A DNA stretch of 11,978 nt from an uncultured Bacillota bacterium (GTDB lineage: Bacteria; Bacillota; Clostridia; Peptostreptococcales; Anaerovoracaceae), in the NCBI GenBank assembly GCA_946629205.1, contig CAMOXP010000025.1, positions 1-11,978 of the forward strand, written 5' to 3'. This document shows positions 1 to 5,899 of this stretch, piece after piece (position 1 is the first letter of the stretch; each line of letters begins with the position of its first letter). The position numbers were made by a program, and so were the translations under genes. The notes under the pieces are model-generated. The model saw only the letters and a program-made list of their open reading frames with translations. It was not told the origin of the DNA and ran no database searches.

Positions 1-55
1 TAAATCGTTAGGGTTCGCAAGGGCCGCATGGGTTCGAATCCCATCTTCTCCGCCA
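1..55 (+). tRNA. tRNA-Ser(GCT), 3' part only, cut by the window edge
   Basis: This is the 3' portion of a class II tRNA. Visible are the end of the anticodon loop (1-3), the 3' anticodon strand ATCGT (4-8), a long variable arm that folds as GGTTC/GGGCC (12-16/21-25) on a GCAA loop, a perfect T arm ATGGG/CCCAT (28-32/40-44), the acceptor strand CTTCTCC (45-51), discriminator G52 and an encoded CCA (53-55). Base 1 is T and occupies anticodon position 36. Among long-variable-arm tRNAs (Ser, Leu, Tyr) only Ser(GCT) has an anticodon ending in T, so the identity is inferred although two anticodon bases lie outside the window. Confidence 0.88.
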
Positions 56-61
56 CAATGC

Positions 62-137
62 AGGGGTATAGCTCAGCTGGTAGAGCAGCGGTCTCCAAAA
101 CCGCGTGCCGTGGGTTCGATTCCTACTGCCCCTGCCA
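62..137 (+). tRNA. tRNA-Trp(CCA)
   Basis: A full cloverleaf is visible. Acceptor strands AGGGGTA (62-68) and TGCCCCT (127-133) pair. The anticodon stem GCGGT/ACCGC (88-92/100-104) encloses loop CTCCAAA with anticodon CCA at 95-97. The T arm is GTGGG/CCTAC with one G-T pair. Discriminator G134 is followed by encoded CCA (135-137). It lies 6 bp after tRNA-Ser and 9 bp before tRNA-Pro, so the cluster is probably one transcript. Confidence 0.97.
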
Positions 138-146
138 ATTAAATAT

Positions 147-223
147 CGGGGTGTAGCGCAGTTTGGTAGCGCAACTGGTTTGGGACCAGTGGGCCGCGGG
201 TTCAAATCCTGCCACCCCGACCA
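147..223 (+). tRNA. tRNA-Pro(TGG)
   Basis: Complete cloverleaf. Acceptor CGGGGTG (147-153) pairs with CACCCCG. The anticodon stem ACTGG/CCAGT (174-178/186-190) holds loop TTTGGGA with anticodon TGG at 181-183. The T arm is GCGGG/CCTGC (196-200/208-212). Discriminator A220 and encoded CCA (221-223) follow. Nothing unusual in the pairing. Confidence 0.97.
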
Positions 224-237
224 ACCAGATTATATGT

Positions 238-314
238 GGGCCATTAGCTCAGTTGGTCAGAGCATCCGGCTCATAACCGGCAGGTCCTGGGTTCAAGTCC
301 CCGATGGCCCACCA
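238..314 (+). tRNA. tRNA with CAT anticodon (elongator Met, or Ile2)
   Basis: Acceptor GGGCCAT (238-244) pairs perfectly with ATGGCCC (304-310), followed by discriminator A311 and CCA (312-314). The anticodon loop CTCATAA carries CAT at 272-274. It lacks initiator features: position 1 to 72 is a normal G-C pair and the anticodon stem has no run of three G-C pairs next to the loop. CAT could mean elongator Met, or Ile2 if the C is lysidine-modified by TilS; I cannot separate these by eye. Two T-C mismatches interrupt stems (T265 against C281 at 27:43, T288 against C302 at 50:64), unlike the neighbouring tRNAs. Confidence 0.93.
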
Positions 315-330
315 ACAACTTCATAGATAG

Positions 331-356
331 ATCCGCGAAGGCATTACGCCCGCGAT
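331..356 (+). other. Small hairpin in the 47-bp spacer between the CAT tRNA and tRNA-Phe
   Basis: The spacer 315-361 is the longest gap inside the tRNA cluster and contains CGCG (334-337), an AA bulge and GGC (340-342), pairing with GCC (348-350) and CGCG (351-354) around loop ATTAC. The flanking AT pairs at 331-332 and 355-356 are offset by one unpaired base. There is no T-run, so it is unlikely to be a terminator. It may guide tRNA processing, but that is inference. Confidence 0.4.
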
Positions 357-361
357 CGTGT

Positions 362-437
<76 letters not shown>

Positions 438-449
438 TTTATTTTTTGC

Positions 450-482
450 AATGTGTCAAAGGGACGGTTCTTTTGACACATT
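450..482. repeat. REP-like palindrome with GGGACGG core
   Basis: AATGTGTCAAA (450-460) is the exact reverse complement of TTTGACACATT (472-482), giving an 11-bp stem. Inside it GGGA (461-464) and TTCT (468-471) extend the pairing with G-T wobbles around a CGG loop. From memory, palindromes combining TGTGACA/TGTCAAA arms with a GGGACGGTTC core are common in Bacillota near REP-associated tyrosine transposases (Y1/IS200-like); I could not search to confirm. No transposase gene is in the window, so this would be an orphan copy. Four T residues follow (481-484), so a minor terminator role for the tRNA transcript is possible. Confidence 0.6.
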
Positions 483-537
483 TTGGTTCTGTAAAAAATG
501 TTGAGTGAATGATACTCCAAGGAGTTCAGAGCTTGGG

Positions 538-613
538 TCCGAGAGATTCCGAATAACGCAGCATTTCTCTGACACACGTCAGAGAAATCTTCCTTAATCC
601 CATTTCTCTCAGA
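538..613. repeat. Structured intergenic repeat, copy A
   Basis: Outer arms TCCGAGAGA (538-546) and TCTCTCAGA (605-613) pair over nine positions with one C-A mismatch on this strand, which is a G-U wobble in minus-strand RNA. Nested within is a perfect 11-bp inverted repeat, ATTTCTCTGAC (563-573) and GTCAGAGAAAT (578-588), on a 4-nt ACAC loop. Bases 541-613 align without gaps to 707-779, about 52 of 73 identical. Read as minus-strand codons, the 21 differences fall 7/7/7 over the three codon positions, so there is no sign of coding constraint. The element looks like a structured DNA or RNA repeat of unknown class. Confidence 0.65.
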
Positions 614-637
614 CAAAGAGTCCCCTCCTGTCTGAGA
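607..637. repeat. Second hairpin, overlapping the outer arm of copy A
   Basis: TCTCAGACA (607-615) pairs perfectly with TGTCTGAGA (629-637) around a 13-nt loop. The left arm is shared with the outer arm of repeat copy A (605-613), so the two pairings exclude each other. On the minus strand the loop carries AGGAGGGG, a strong Shine-Dalgarno-like sequence (629-622), and a TTG codon (616-614) sits 7 nt beyond the AGGAGG at the base of the stem. Confidence 0.5.
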
Positions 638-703
638 AACATAAGAATTACCACCGTTTCTCCAACAAATCGGGGCGCTGGGTTACGATTTTCAATACGA
701 TTG

Positions 704-779
704 CATGAGAGATTCCAAATAGTTCTGTATTTCTCAGAAGCGAGTCAGAGATGTCTTCTCATTTTTGATTTCTCTCAGA
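704..779. repeat. Structured intergenic repeat, copy B (diverged)
   Basis: This is the second copy of the 538-613 element, displaced by exactly 166 bp. Its outer arms are TGAGAGA (706-712) and TCTCTCA (771-777), a perfect 7-bp pairing. The inner stem is weaker, TCTCAGA (732-738) with TCAGAGA (745-751) and one A-A mismatch. The block ATTTCTCTCAGACA is shared exactly by the two copies (602-615 and 768-781). Copy B lacks the partner that forms the 607-637 hairpin beside copy A. Confidence 0.62.
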
Positions 780-868
780 CAGACAAGCCTATGAAATGAA
801 ACAATTGACTGATGGTCACCTGTTCTAAGCAAAAGACAGCTTGCAGTTCATGAGTCACCCCAATATAT

Positions 869-1915
869 TTAATAAAACACACTTTTTACTGGCCCATCAG
901 AAGTCTCCGCAAAACGCCCCTGCCAGGTATCCCGCCGGCGCATTTCTTTATGGATGTTGTTCAGAATGGTGCGTTTCTTGTAACTCCACTCCGGAGCGAT
1001 GAGTGTCGCGCGCGGGGCGTCGCCGGAGATGCGGTGAAGCGTGATTTCAGGCGGCACGAGCTCCAGTGCTGTAATCAGAAGGTCGATATATTCTTCCATA
1101 GAATCGAACGGAACATAGTCCGGCATCGCGGCGGCCATACCGCTGCCCCGGACAACGTTCAGCATGTGCAGCTTCAGACCGAAGATGCGGCGAGGGCTGC
1201 TACTGTCGGGGTCAATGCTGGTGCTAATGCTGCTGCACGTGTACCGGACGGACTCCAGCATCATCTCCCGGCTTTCGCCGGGAAGACCGAGGATCAGATG
1301 AGTCACAACGCGGATGCCGCGGGAAGTGAGCCGGCGGACGGCGTCGTCATAGTCTGCGCGCCCGTGACACAGATTCATAGCCTCCGCGGTTGAATCGTGG
1401 ATCGTCTGCAGTCCCAGTTCCACCCACAGAAAAGTCCTCTTGTTCAATTCCGAAAGCAGATCCAGCACGTCGTCCGGGATACAGTCGGGACGTGTCGCGA
1501 TGGCGATTCCCACAACGTCCGGCGCCTCGAGCGCCGCTTCGAATTTGGCGCGCAGTTCATCGACAGGCGCATAGGTGTTGGTGTAGCTCTGGAAGTAGGC
1601 CAGGTACTTCACATGATACTTATCAGACGGCCATTTGTCGGACAGGAGGCGGATCTGCCCATCGAGTGCTTCCGTGATATCGGAAACCGCATAGCTGGCC
1701 ATATCTCCGGAGCCGCTTTCTGAGCAGAACAGACAGCCGCCGGTGCCTTTGCTTCCGTCTCTGTTTGGGCATGTGAAGCCCCCGTCGAGGGATAACTTGA
1801 CGATTTTGGCAGGGCTGTCCAGCCCGAGCTCTGCGTAATGACGCCTGAACCAGGGGCTGATCATGTTGATTCTCAGTTGTTGTCCGTCGGACGTGTCAAA
1901 GATGATCGGTTTCAT
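869..1915 (-). CDS. Radical SAM protein, YhcC family (TIGR01212-like)
   Basis: The 348-residue protein has the family's cluster motif CPNRDG...GGCLFC, with Cys49, Cys61 and Cys64 in a C-x11-C-x2-C arrangement expected to bind the [4Fe-4S] cluster that cleaves S-adenosylmethionine. SESGSGD follows. Further family blocks are a radical SAM barrel region with GLQTIHD and THLILGLPGE, then LHRISGDAPR, and a C-terminal RRDTWQG signature. The physiological substrate of this family is not established. The start is uncertain: the ATG at 1915 has no visible Shine-Dalgarno, and Met18 (INMISPWF) is an alternative. The gene faces the tRNA cluster and is divergent from queH, so it is not part of the downstream run. 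No terminator is evident after the TAA (869-871). Confidence 0.9.
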   Translation of the reverse strand: MKPIIFDTSDGQQLRINMISPWFRRHYAELGLDSPAKIVKLSLDGGFTCPNRDGSKGTGGCLFCSESGSGDMASYAVSDITEALDGQIRLLSDKWPSDKYHVKYLAYFQSYTNTYAPVDELRAKFEAALEAPDVVGIAIATRPDCIPDDVLDLLSELNKRTFLWVELGLQTIHDSTAEAMNLCHGRADYDDAVRRLTSRGIRVVTHLILGLPGESREMMLESVRYTCSSISTSIDPDSSSPRRIFGLKLHMLNVVRGSGMAAAMPDYVPFDSMEEYIDLLITALELVPPEITLHRISGDAPRATLIAPEWSYKKRTILNNIHKEMRRRDTWQGRFAETSDGPVKSVFY

Positions 1916-1936
1916 GTCTTAATGATAGCACAATCG

Positions 1937-1965
1937 TTGATATAGCGGTGCGTTTCATGTATAAT
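1937..1965 (+). promoter_or_regulatory. Predicted sigma-A-type promoter for queH
   Basis: TTGATA (1937-1942) and a perfect TATAAT (1960-1965) are separated by 17 bp, with TG directly before the -10 box. Transcription would start near 1972, giving a leader of about 60 nt before the queH ATG at 2031. This is the best promoter-like sequence in the window and lies in the divergent gap 1916-2030. Confidence 0.7.
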
Positions 1966-2013
1966 AAATTGTTATTTTATTATGGGGCATTACGGGGTGC
2001 TGCAAAGTGCAGC

Positions 2014-2020
2014 GGAGAGG
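2014..2020 (+). promoter_or_regulatory. Ribosome binding site that sets the queH start
   Basis: GGAGAGG lies 10 nt upstream of the ATG at 2031. An in-frame GTG at 2007 lies upstream of this site, so the ATG is preferred. A small hairpin, GCTGC (1999-2003) with GCAGC (2009-2013), ends directly before the site and could modestly affect access. Confidence 0.65.
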
Positions 2021-2030
2021 TGCGATAAGG

Positions 2031-2693
2031 ATGAAAACACCGAAAAAAGCGCAGCCTGTCAGGATGCGCATGATGACAAATAAAGAGATGGGCGTGCTGG
2101 CAGGAGACGAGCCGGACAAGAAGGTGGAACGGCTGAACCTCATGCTGCACAGCTGCTGCGGGCCATGCAGCAGCAGCGTGATCGAGCGCCTTGCGGGCGA
2201 GTTCAACATCACGGTCCTGTACTACAATCCCTGCATCACCAATGAAGAGGAGTACAAGCGCAGGCGCGCAGCACAGATGGAGCTCATCGAGAAGTTCAAC
2301 GCGGAGCGGATCGATCTGCCGGACATCAACCTGATCGAAGGACCCTATGAACCGGGTGCCTTCTTGGAAATCACGAAGGGACACGAAGCGGATTCCGAAG
2401 GCGGACAGCGCTGCGGGATATGTTTCAGACAGCGGCTTGAGAAGGCGGCGCAGATGGCTGCGTTCCACGGGTGCGATTTGTTCGGTACAACGCTGACGGT
2501 CAGCCCGCACAAGAACTATGAGATCATTTCCGCCATCGGCAAAGACATCGCAGCCCGTTACGGAATCGGATTTCTGGACCGGGATTTCAAGAAACAGGAC
2601 GGGTTCAAGCGTTCGATCGAACTGTCGAAGAAGTACGGCCTGTACAGGCAGAACTACTGCGGGTGCGTGTACAGCGACTGGCGCCGCAAGTGA
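2031..2693 (+). CDS. queH: Epoxyqueuosine reductase QueH
   Basis: QueH carries out the last step of queuosine synthesis, reducing epoxyqueuosine to queuosine at position 34 of tRNAs with GUN anticodons (Tyr, His, Asn, Asp). It is the B12-independent alternative to QueG. The 220-residue protein has the signature cysteines in order: HSCCGPC (Cys42, Cys43, Cys46), RCGIC (Cys128, Cys131), and YCGC (Cys210, Cys212), expected to bind an iron-sulfur cluster and an iron site. TTLTVSPHKNYE (152-163) and a GLYRQNYCGC end are also typical. About 35 residues precede the CC motif, an N-terminal extension I associate with clostridial members. The gene has its own likely promoter (1937-1965). None of the five tRNAs in this window is a queuosine target. 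Confidence 0.93.
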   Translation: MKTPKKAQPVRMRMMTNKEMGVLAGDEPDKKVERLNLMLHSCCGPCSSSVIERLAGEFNITVLYYNPCITNEEEYKRRRAAQMELIEKFNAERIDLPDINLIEGPYEPGAFLEITKGHEADSEGGQRCGICFRQRLEKAAQMAAFHGCDLFGTTLTVSPHKNYEIISAIGKDIAARYGIGFLDRDFKKQDGFKRSIELSKKYGLYRQNYCGCVYSDWRRK

Positions 2694-2740
2694 TCCGATG
2701 CAGAGCGCTGCAAGTGATCCGATGCCCGGCGCCGCAGCGA
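2683..2740 (+). repeat. 24-bp tandem duplication across the queH stop codon
   Basis: Units of 24 bp start at 2683 and 2707 and share the exact 16-mer GCAAGTGATCCGATGC (2686-2701 and 2710-2725). A degenerate third start, GCCGCAGCGATA, follows at 2731. The queH TGA (2691-2693) lies inside the first unit, and because 24 is a multiple of three the second unit repeats Lys-TGA in the same frame. It fills most of the 92-bp gap between queH and asnA. Confidence 0.85.
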
Positions 2741-2774
2741 TAACAACGTAAATACAGAATCATTTTTTATATAC

Positions 2775-2780
2775 AGGAGG
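2775..2780 (+). promoter_or_regulatory. Strong ribosome binding site of asnA
   Basis: AGGAGG with a 5-nt spacer to the ATG at 2786. I see no convincing promoter between queH and asnA, so co-transcription is plausible. Confidence 0.8.
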
Positions 2781-2785
2781 GTAAC

Positions 2786-3796
2786 ATGTCAAATCTTATT
2801 ATTCCGAAGGGCTATACGCCCGAGATCGACTACATGGAAAGCCAGCGTGCGATCAAGAAGATCAAGGACTTCTTTCAGCAGGAACTGGCGTACGGACTGA
2901 AGCTCAGAAGAGTTTCCGCGCCGCTGTTCGTGGCGCCGGAAACAGGTCTCAATGACAACCTGAACGGCGTGGAGAGAACCGTTAGCTTTACGGTCAAGGA
3001 CATGGGCGAGAAGGAAGTGGAAATCGTCCAGTCGCTGGCAAAGTGGAAGCGGATGGCGCTGGGAAGATATCATTTCAAGCCCGGCACAGGTCTCTACACA
3101 GACATGAACGCGATCAGAAGAGACGAAGAACTGGACAACATGCACTCGATCTACGTGGATCAGTGGGACTGGGAAAAAGCAATCACGAAGGAAGACAGAA
3201 CGACGGAGTATCTCCACGAAGTGGTCGAGACGCTCTACATCGCGCTGAAGAATCTGAACGACTTTGTGAACAGACACTACAACGAGCTTAAGACAAACCT
3301 TCCGAATGAGATCTTCTTCATCACATCACAGGAACTGGAGGACATGTATCCGGATCTCGATGCAAAGGCAAGAGAAGACGCGATCTGCAAGGAAAAGAGA
3401 GCCGTCTTCGTCGAGAAGATCGGCGGAGCACTCAAATCGGGCAAACCTCATGACGGAAGAGCGCCGGACTACGACGACTGGGAACTCAATGGGGACATCC
3501 TCCTGTGGAACGACATACTCCAGTGCTCCTTTGAAATCTCATCTATGGGAATCAGAGTCGACGAAACAGCCATGGCCCGTCAGCTGGAAATCGCAGGGGC
3601 GACCGAAAGAGCTGAGCTGGACTTCCACAAAAAGATCCTGAACTGTGAACTGCCGTACTCCATCGGCGGCGGCATCGGCCAGTCCAGACTTTGCATGTAC
3701 TTCCTGAGAAAAGCGCACATCGGTGAAGTGCAGGCGGCCATCTGGCCGGAAGATATGATCCGTGAGTGTGAAGAACACGACATCTTCCTGCTGTAA
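2786..3796 (+). CDS. asnA: Aspartate-ammonia ligase (AsnA-type asparagine synthetase)
   Basis: AsnA makes asparagine from aspartate, ammonia and ATP in the cytoplasm, through an aspartyl-AMP intermediate. Its fold is related to class II aspartyl-tRNA synthetases. The 336-residue length fits the family. Conserved blocks are SAPLFV and TGLNDNLNGVERTV (about residues 44-66), QSLAKWKRMAL (82-92), GLYTDMNAIRRDE (102-114), HSIYVDQWDWE (120-130) and the ATP-site block GGGIGQSRLCM (294-304). The start is supported by AGGAGG 5 nt upstream. The codon use is rich in AGA. It sits downstream of queH on the same strand and 25 bp upstream of priA. Full domain content suggests a functional enzyme. Confidence 0.96.
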   Translation: MSNLIIPKGYTPEIDYMESQRAIKKIKDFFQQELAYGLKLRRVSAPLFVAPETGLNDNLNGVERTVSFTVKDMGEKEVEIVQSLAKWKRMALGRYHFKPGTGLYTDMNAIRRDEELDNMHSIYVDQWDWEKAITKEDRTTEYLHEVVETLYIALKNLNDFVNRHYNELKTNLPNEIFFITSQELEDMYPDLDAKAREDAICKEKRAVFVEKIGGALKSGKPHDGRAPDYDDWELNGDILLWNDILQCSFEISSMGIRVDETAMARQLEIAGATERAELDFHKKILNCELPYSIGGGIGQSRLCMYFLRKAHIGEVQAAIWPEDMIRECEEHDIFLL

Positions 3797-3808
3797 GCAG
3801 CGCAATAC

Positions 3809-3834
3809 ATGAAATACGTACATGAAATACGTAG
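3809..3834 (+). repeat. 13-bp tandem duplication of the priA start
   Basis: ATGAAATACGTAC (3809-3821) is followed at once by ATGAAATACGTAG (3822-3834). Because 13 is not a multiple of three, the two ATGs are in different frames. The second is the priA start; the first opens a short frame that ends within about 20 codons. No good Shine-Dalgarno precedes either. Confidence 0.85.
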
Positions 3835-5882
3835 ATGTAGTCATCGACAACAAAAGCAACAATACTGACGTCCTGTACACATACAAATGCGAGGACGACG
3901 CGGTCCGGGTCGGGAGCAAGGTCTATGTTCCCTTCGCGCGGAGCACGAAACTGAGGGAAGGGTACGCGGTGGCAGTCAGAGAGGAACCTTCGGAAACCGA
4001 CAAGGCGATCCTTGGTAAACTGCGTGCTGTGGACCATGTGGATCAGGAGGTGTCCCTCACTGCGGAAATGATCAGAAGCGCCATGTGGATGAAGGGCCGG
4101 TACCTTTGCCGGTACATCGACGCCATCCGCTGCTTCACACCTGCCGGGAACGCCGCCGTGCGCAGGGAAAAACAGAATTCCCTGGCGGGCGAAAAGGGGT
4201 ATGCGGAGCACGTGGAGCATCTGACGCCGGAGCAGGAAACAGCTCTGGAGCAGATCGGCGGAGCAATCGCCGCCGGCAGACCGGAACGGTTCCTCATACA
4301 CGGCGTGACGGGAAGCGGCAAGACGGAAATATACATCCGGGCGGCAAAGAAGACACTCGACGCCGGAAGAGGCGTGATCGTCCTGGTGCCTGAGATTTCC
4401 CTGACAGGCCAGATCGTAGAGCGGTTCCTGGCGCACTTCGGGGAGGACTCCGTGGCGATCCTGCACTCAAGACTATCGGCAGGGGAACGCTACGACCAAT
4501 GGAAGAAGATCAGAGACGGCGAAACAAGAATCGTCATCGGAGCCAGATCGGCGGCTTTTGCGCCGGTGGATGCTCTGGGTTTGATCGTGGTGGATGAGGA
4601 GCACGAGTCGACGTACAAGTCCGACTTTACGCCCAAATACGACACTGTAGAGGTGGCAGTCAAACGTCTGCAGGACCGTGACAGCCGCGGCGTTCTGATC
4701 CTCGGCAGCGCCACGCCTTCCGTCGTTACCTACAGCAGGGCGAAGGAAGGCATCTACAAGCTGATCGAACTGACGAAGAGATACAACGAGGTCAGCCTTC
4801 CGAAGACGGAGATCGTCGATATGCGGGAGGAAATGAAAGCAGGCAACAGGACTGTCATCAGCCGCAGGCTGGCATCAGAGATGAACCGGCAGTTCGAAGA
4901 GGGCAGGCAGGTCATGCTGTTCCTCAACCGGAGAGGGTATTCCACCTTCGTTTCCTGCAGAGAGTGCGGTTATGTGGCCAAGTGCCCGACCTGCGGACTG
5001 TCCATGACATATCACAGAAACGGCAGCAGAGACGGCGGCAGCGGCAGACTGGTCTGCCACTACTGCGGCCGCGAAGAGCCGGCGCCGCTGCAGTGCCCGG
5101 AATGCGGCAGCAACTATGTACGGTACTTCGGCAGCGGAACAGAGAAGATCGAGGAAACGATCCGGCAGCTGTTTCCGGGACGCACCGTCGACCGGATGGA
5201 TCTGGATTCCGTCAAGAAAAAAGGCGAGCTGAAGAAAAAACTCAAGGCCTTCGAGAGAGGAGAAACAGACATCCTCATCGGCACCCAGCTCATCGCCAAG
5301 GGGCTGGACTTCAAGAACGTGGGCCTGGTGGGGATCGTTTCGGCAGACGTTTCGCTGAACATTCCCGACTTCCGGTCACCGGAGCGTGCGTTCCAGCTCA
5401 TCACCCAGGCGGCAGGAAGAGCCGGAAGAGGCGGCGACAGAGGCCGCGTCATCATCCAGACCTACAGCCCGGAGCACTACGCGGTCGCGCTCGCGGCGGA
5501 GCATGATTACAAAGGATTCTATGAAGCCGAGGAAAAGTTCCGACGCTTCATGATGTATCCGCCCTACAGCGACATCTTCCAGATCATGTTCACTTCAGAG
5601 TCTGCGGAAGCAGCAAAGGAAGGCGCTGTGAAGTGGCACAAACGGATCGGGGAGCTTTTGCCCGAAGGACATGAACGGAACCTCTTCGAGCCGCAGGAAG
5701 CCTACATGAGCAAGATCCGCGATACGTACCGCTACTCGCTGATCATCAAGTGCCCGAAGGGAAGCCGCCGCGCGTATACGGAGATCCTCATGAAGATCCG
5801 GGATGAGGAGACCGCGCAGGCGCGAAAGAAAAAACAGGATTACATAGCTGTCGTGGACGTGAATCCATACAGCTTCACATAA
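3822..5882 (+). CDS. priA: Primosomal protein N' (replication restart helicase PriA)
   Basis: PriA recognises stalled forks and recombination intermediates, unwinds the lagging arm and reloads the replicative helicase. The N-terminal 3'-DNA-binding domain spans about residues 1-105. The SF2 helicase core starts at LTPEQETALEQI (134-145), with Walker A GVTGSGKTE (161-169), DEEH box (258-261), GSATPS (295-300), GTQLIAKGLDF (487-497) and the AGRAGRG arginine-finger motif (531-537). A zinc insertion has eight cysteines (379, 382, 388, 391, 412, 415, 425, 428). At 686 residues it is shorter than E. coli (732) or B. subtilis PriA (about 805). Only about 25-30 residues lie between the first domain and the helicase, so the winged-helix domain seems absent. 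No clear ribosome binding site is seen. Codon 1 is fixed by the MKYVDVVID start of the conserved domain. Confidence 0.95.
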   Translation: MKYVDVVIDNKSNNTDVLYTYKCEDDAVRVGSKVYVPFARSTKLREGYAVAVREEPSETDKAILGKLRAVDHVDQEVSLTAEMIRSAMWMKGRYLCRYIDAIRCFTPAGNAAVRREKQNSLAGEKGYAEHVEHLTPEQETALEQIGGAIAAGRPERFLIHGVTGSGKTEIYIRAAKKTLDAGRGVIVLVPEISLTGQIVERFLAHFGEDSVAILHSRLSAGERYDQWKKIRDGETRIVIGARSAAFAPVDALGLIVVDEEHESTYKSDFTPKYDTVEVAVKRLQDRDSRGVLILGSATPSVVTYSRAKEGIYKLIELTKRYNEVSLPKTEIVDMREEMKAGNRTVISRRLASEMNRQFEEGRQVMLFLNRRGYSTFVSCRECGYVAKCPTCGLSMTYHRNGSRDGGSGRLVCHYCGREEPAPLQCPECGSNYVRYFGSGTEKIEETIRQLFPGRTVDRMDLDSVKKKGELKKKLKAFERGETDILIGTQLIAKGLDFKNVGLVGIVSADVSLNIPDFRSPERAFQLITQAAGRAGRGGDRGRVIIQTYSPEHYAVALAAEHDYKGFYEAEEKFRRFMMYPPYSDIFQIMFTSESAEAAKEGAVKWHKRIGELLPEGHERNLFEPQEAYMSKIRDTYRYSLIIKCPKGSRRAYTEILMKIRDEETAQARKKKQDYIAVVDVNPYSFT

Positions 5883-5899
5883 GGAAAGAGGAAATAACA

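Larger units (their letters stand above)
438..868. other. Gene-free gap carrying structured repeats
   Basis: These 431 bp lie between tRNA-Phe (+) and the 3' end of the radical SAM gene (minus). I see no convincing gene. The contents are a T-rich run after tRNA-Phe (438-448), a REP-like palindrome (450-482), two copies of a structured repeat (538-613 and 704-779), a second hairpin (607-637), an otherwise featureless stretch at 640-703, and an A+T-rich end at 785-868. I see no clear rho-independent terminator for either flanking transcript. A 90-codon minus-strand reading frame runs from 616 into the antisense of tRNA-Phe and is judged spurious. Confidence 0.6.

Noticed and set aside
8..326. 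Short reading frames on both strands within 8-326
   Set aside because: They lie across folded tRNA genes, which fully explain the sequence.
541..781. CRISPR-like array
   Set aside because: There are only two diverged copies, the unit is long and internally palindromic, and no cas gene is present.
438..868. tRNA-Phe as an integration site with an att repeat downstream
   Set aside because: I found no repeat of the tRNA-Phe 3' end in the gap and no integrase gene.
3552..4466. 304-codon minus-strand open frame opposite asnA and priA
   Set aside because: It is Cys-, His- and Arg-rich with no recognisable domain, and the opposite strand encodes well-conserved AsnA and PriA. It is a shadow frame.
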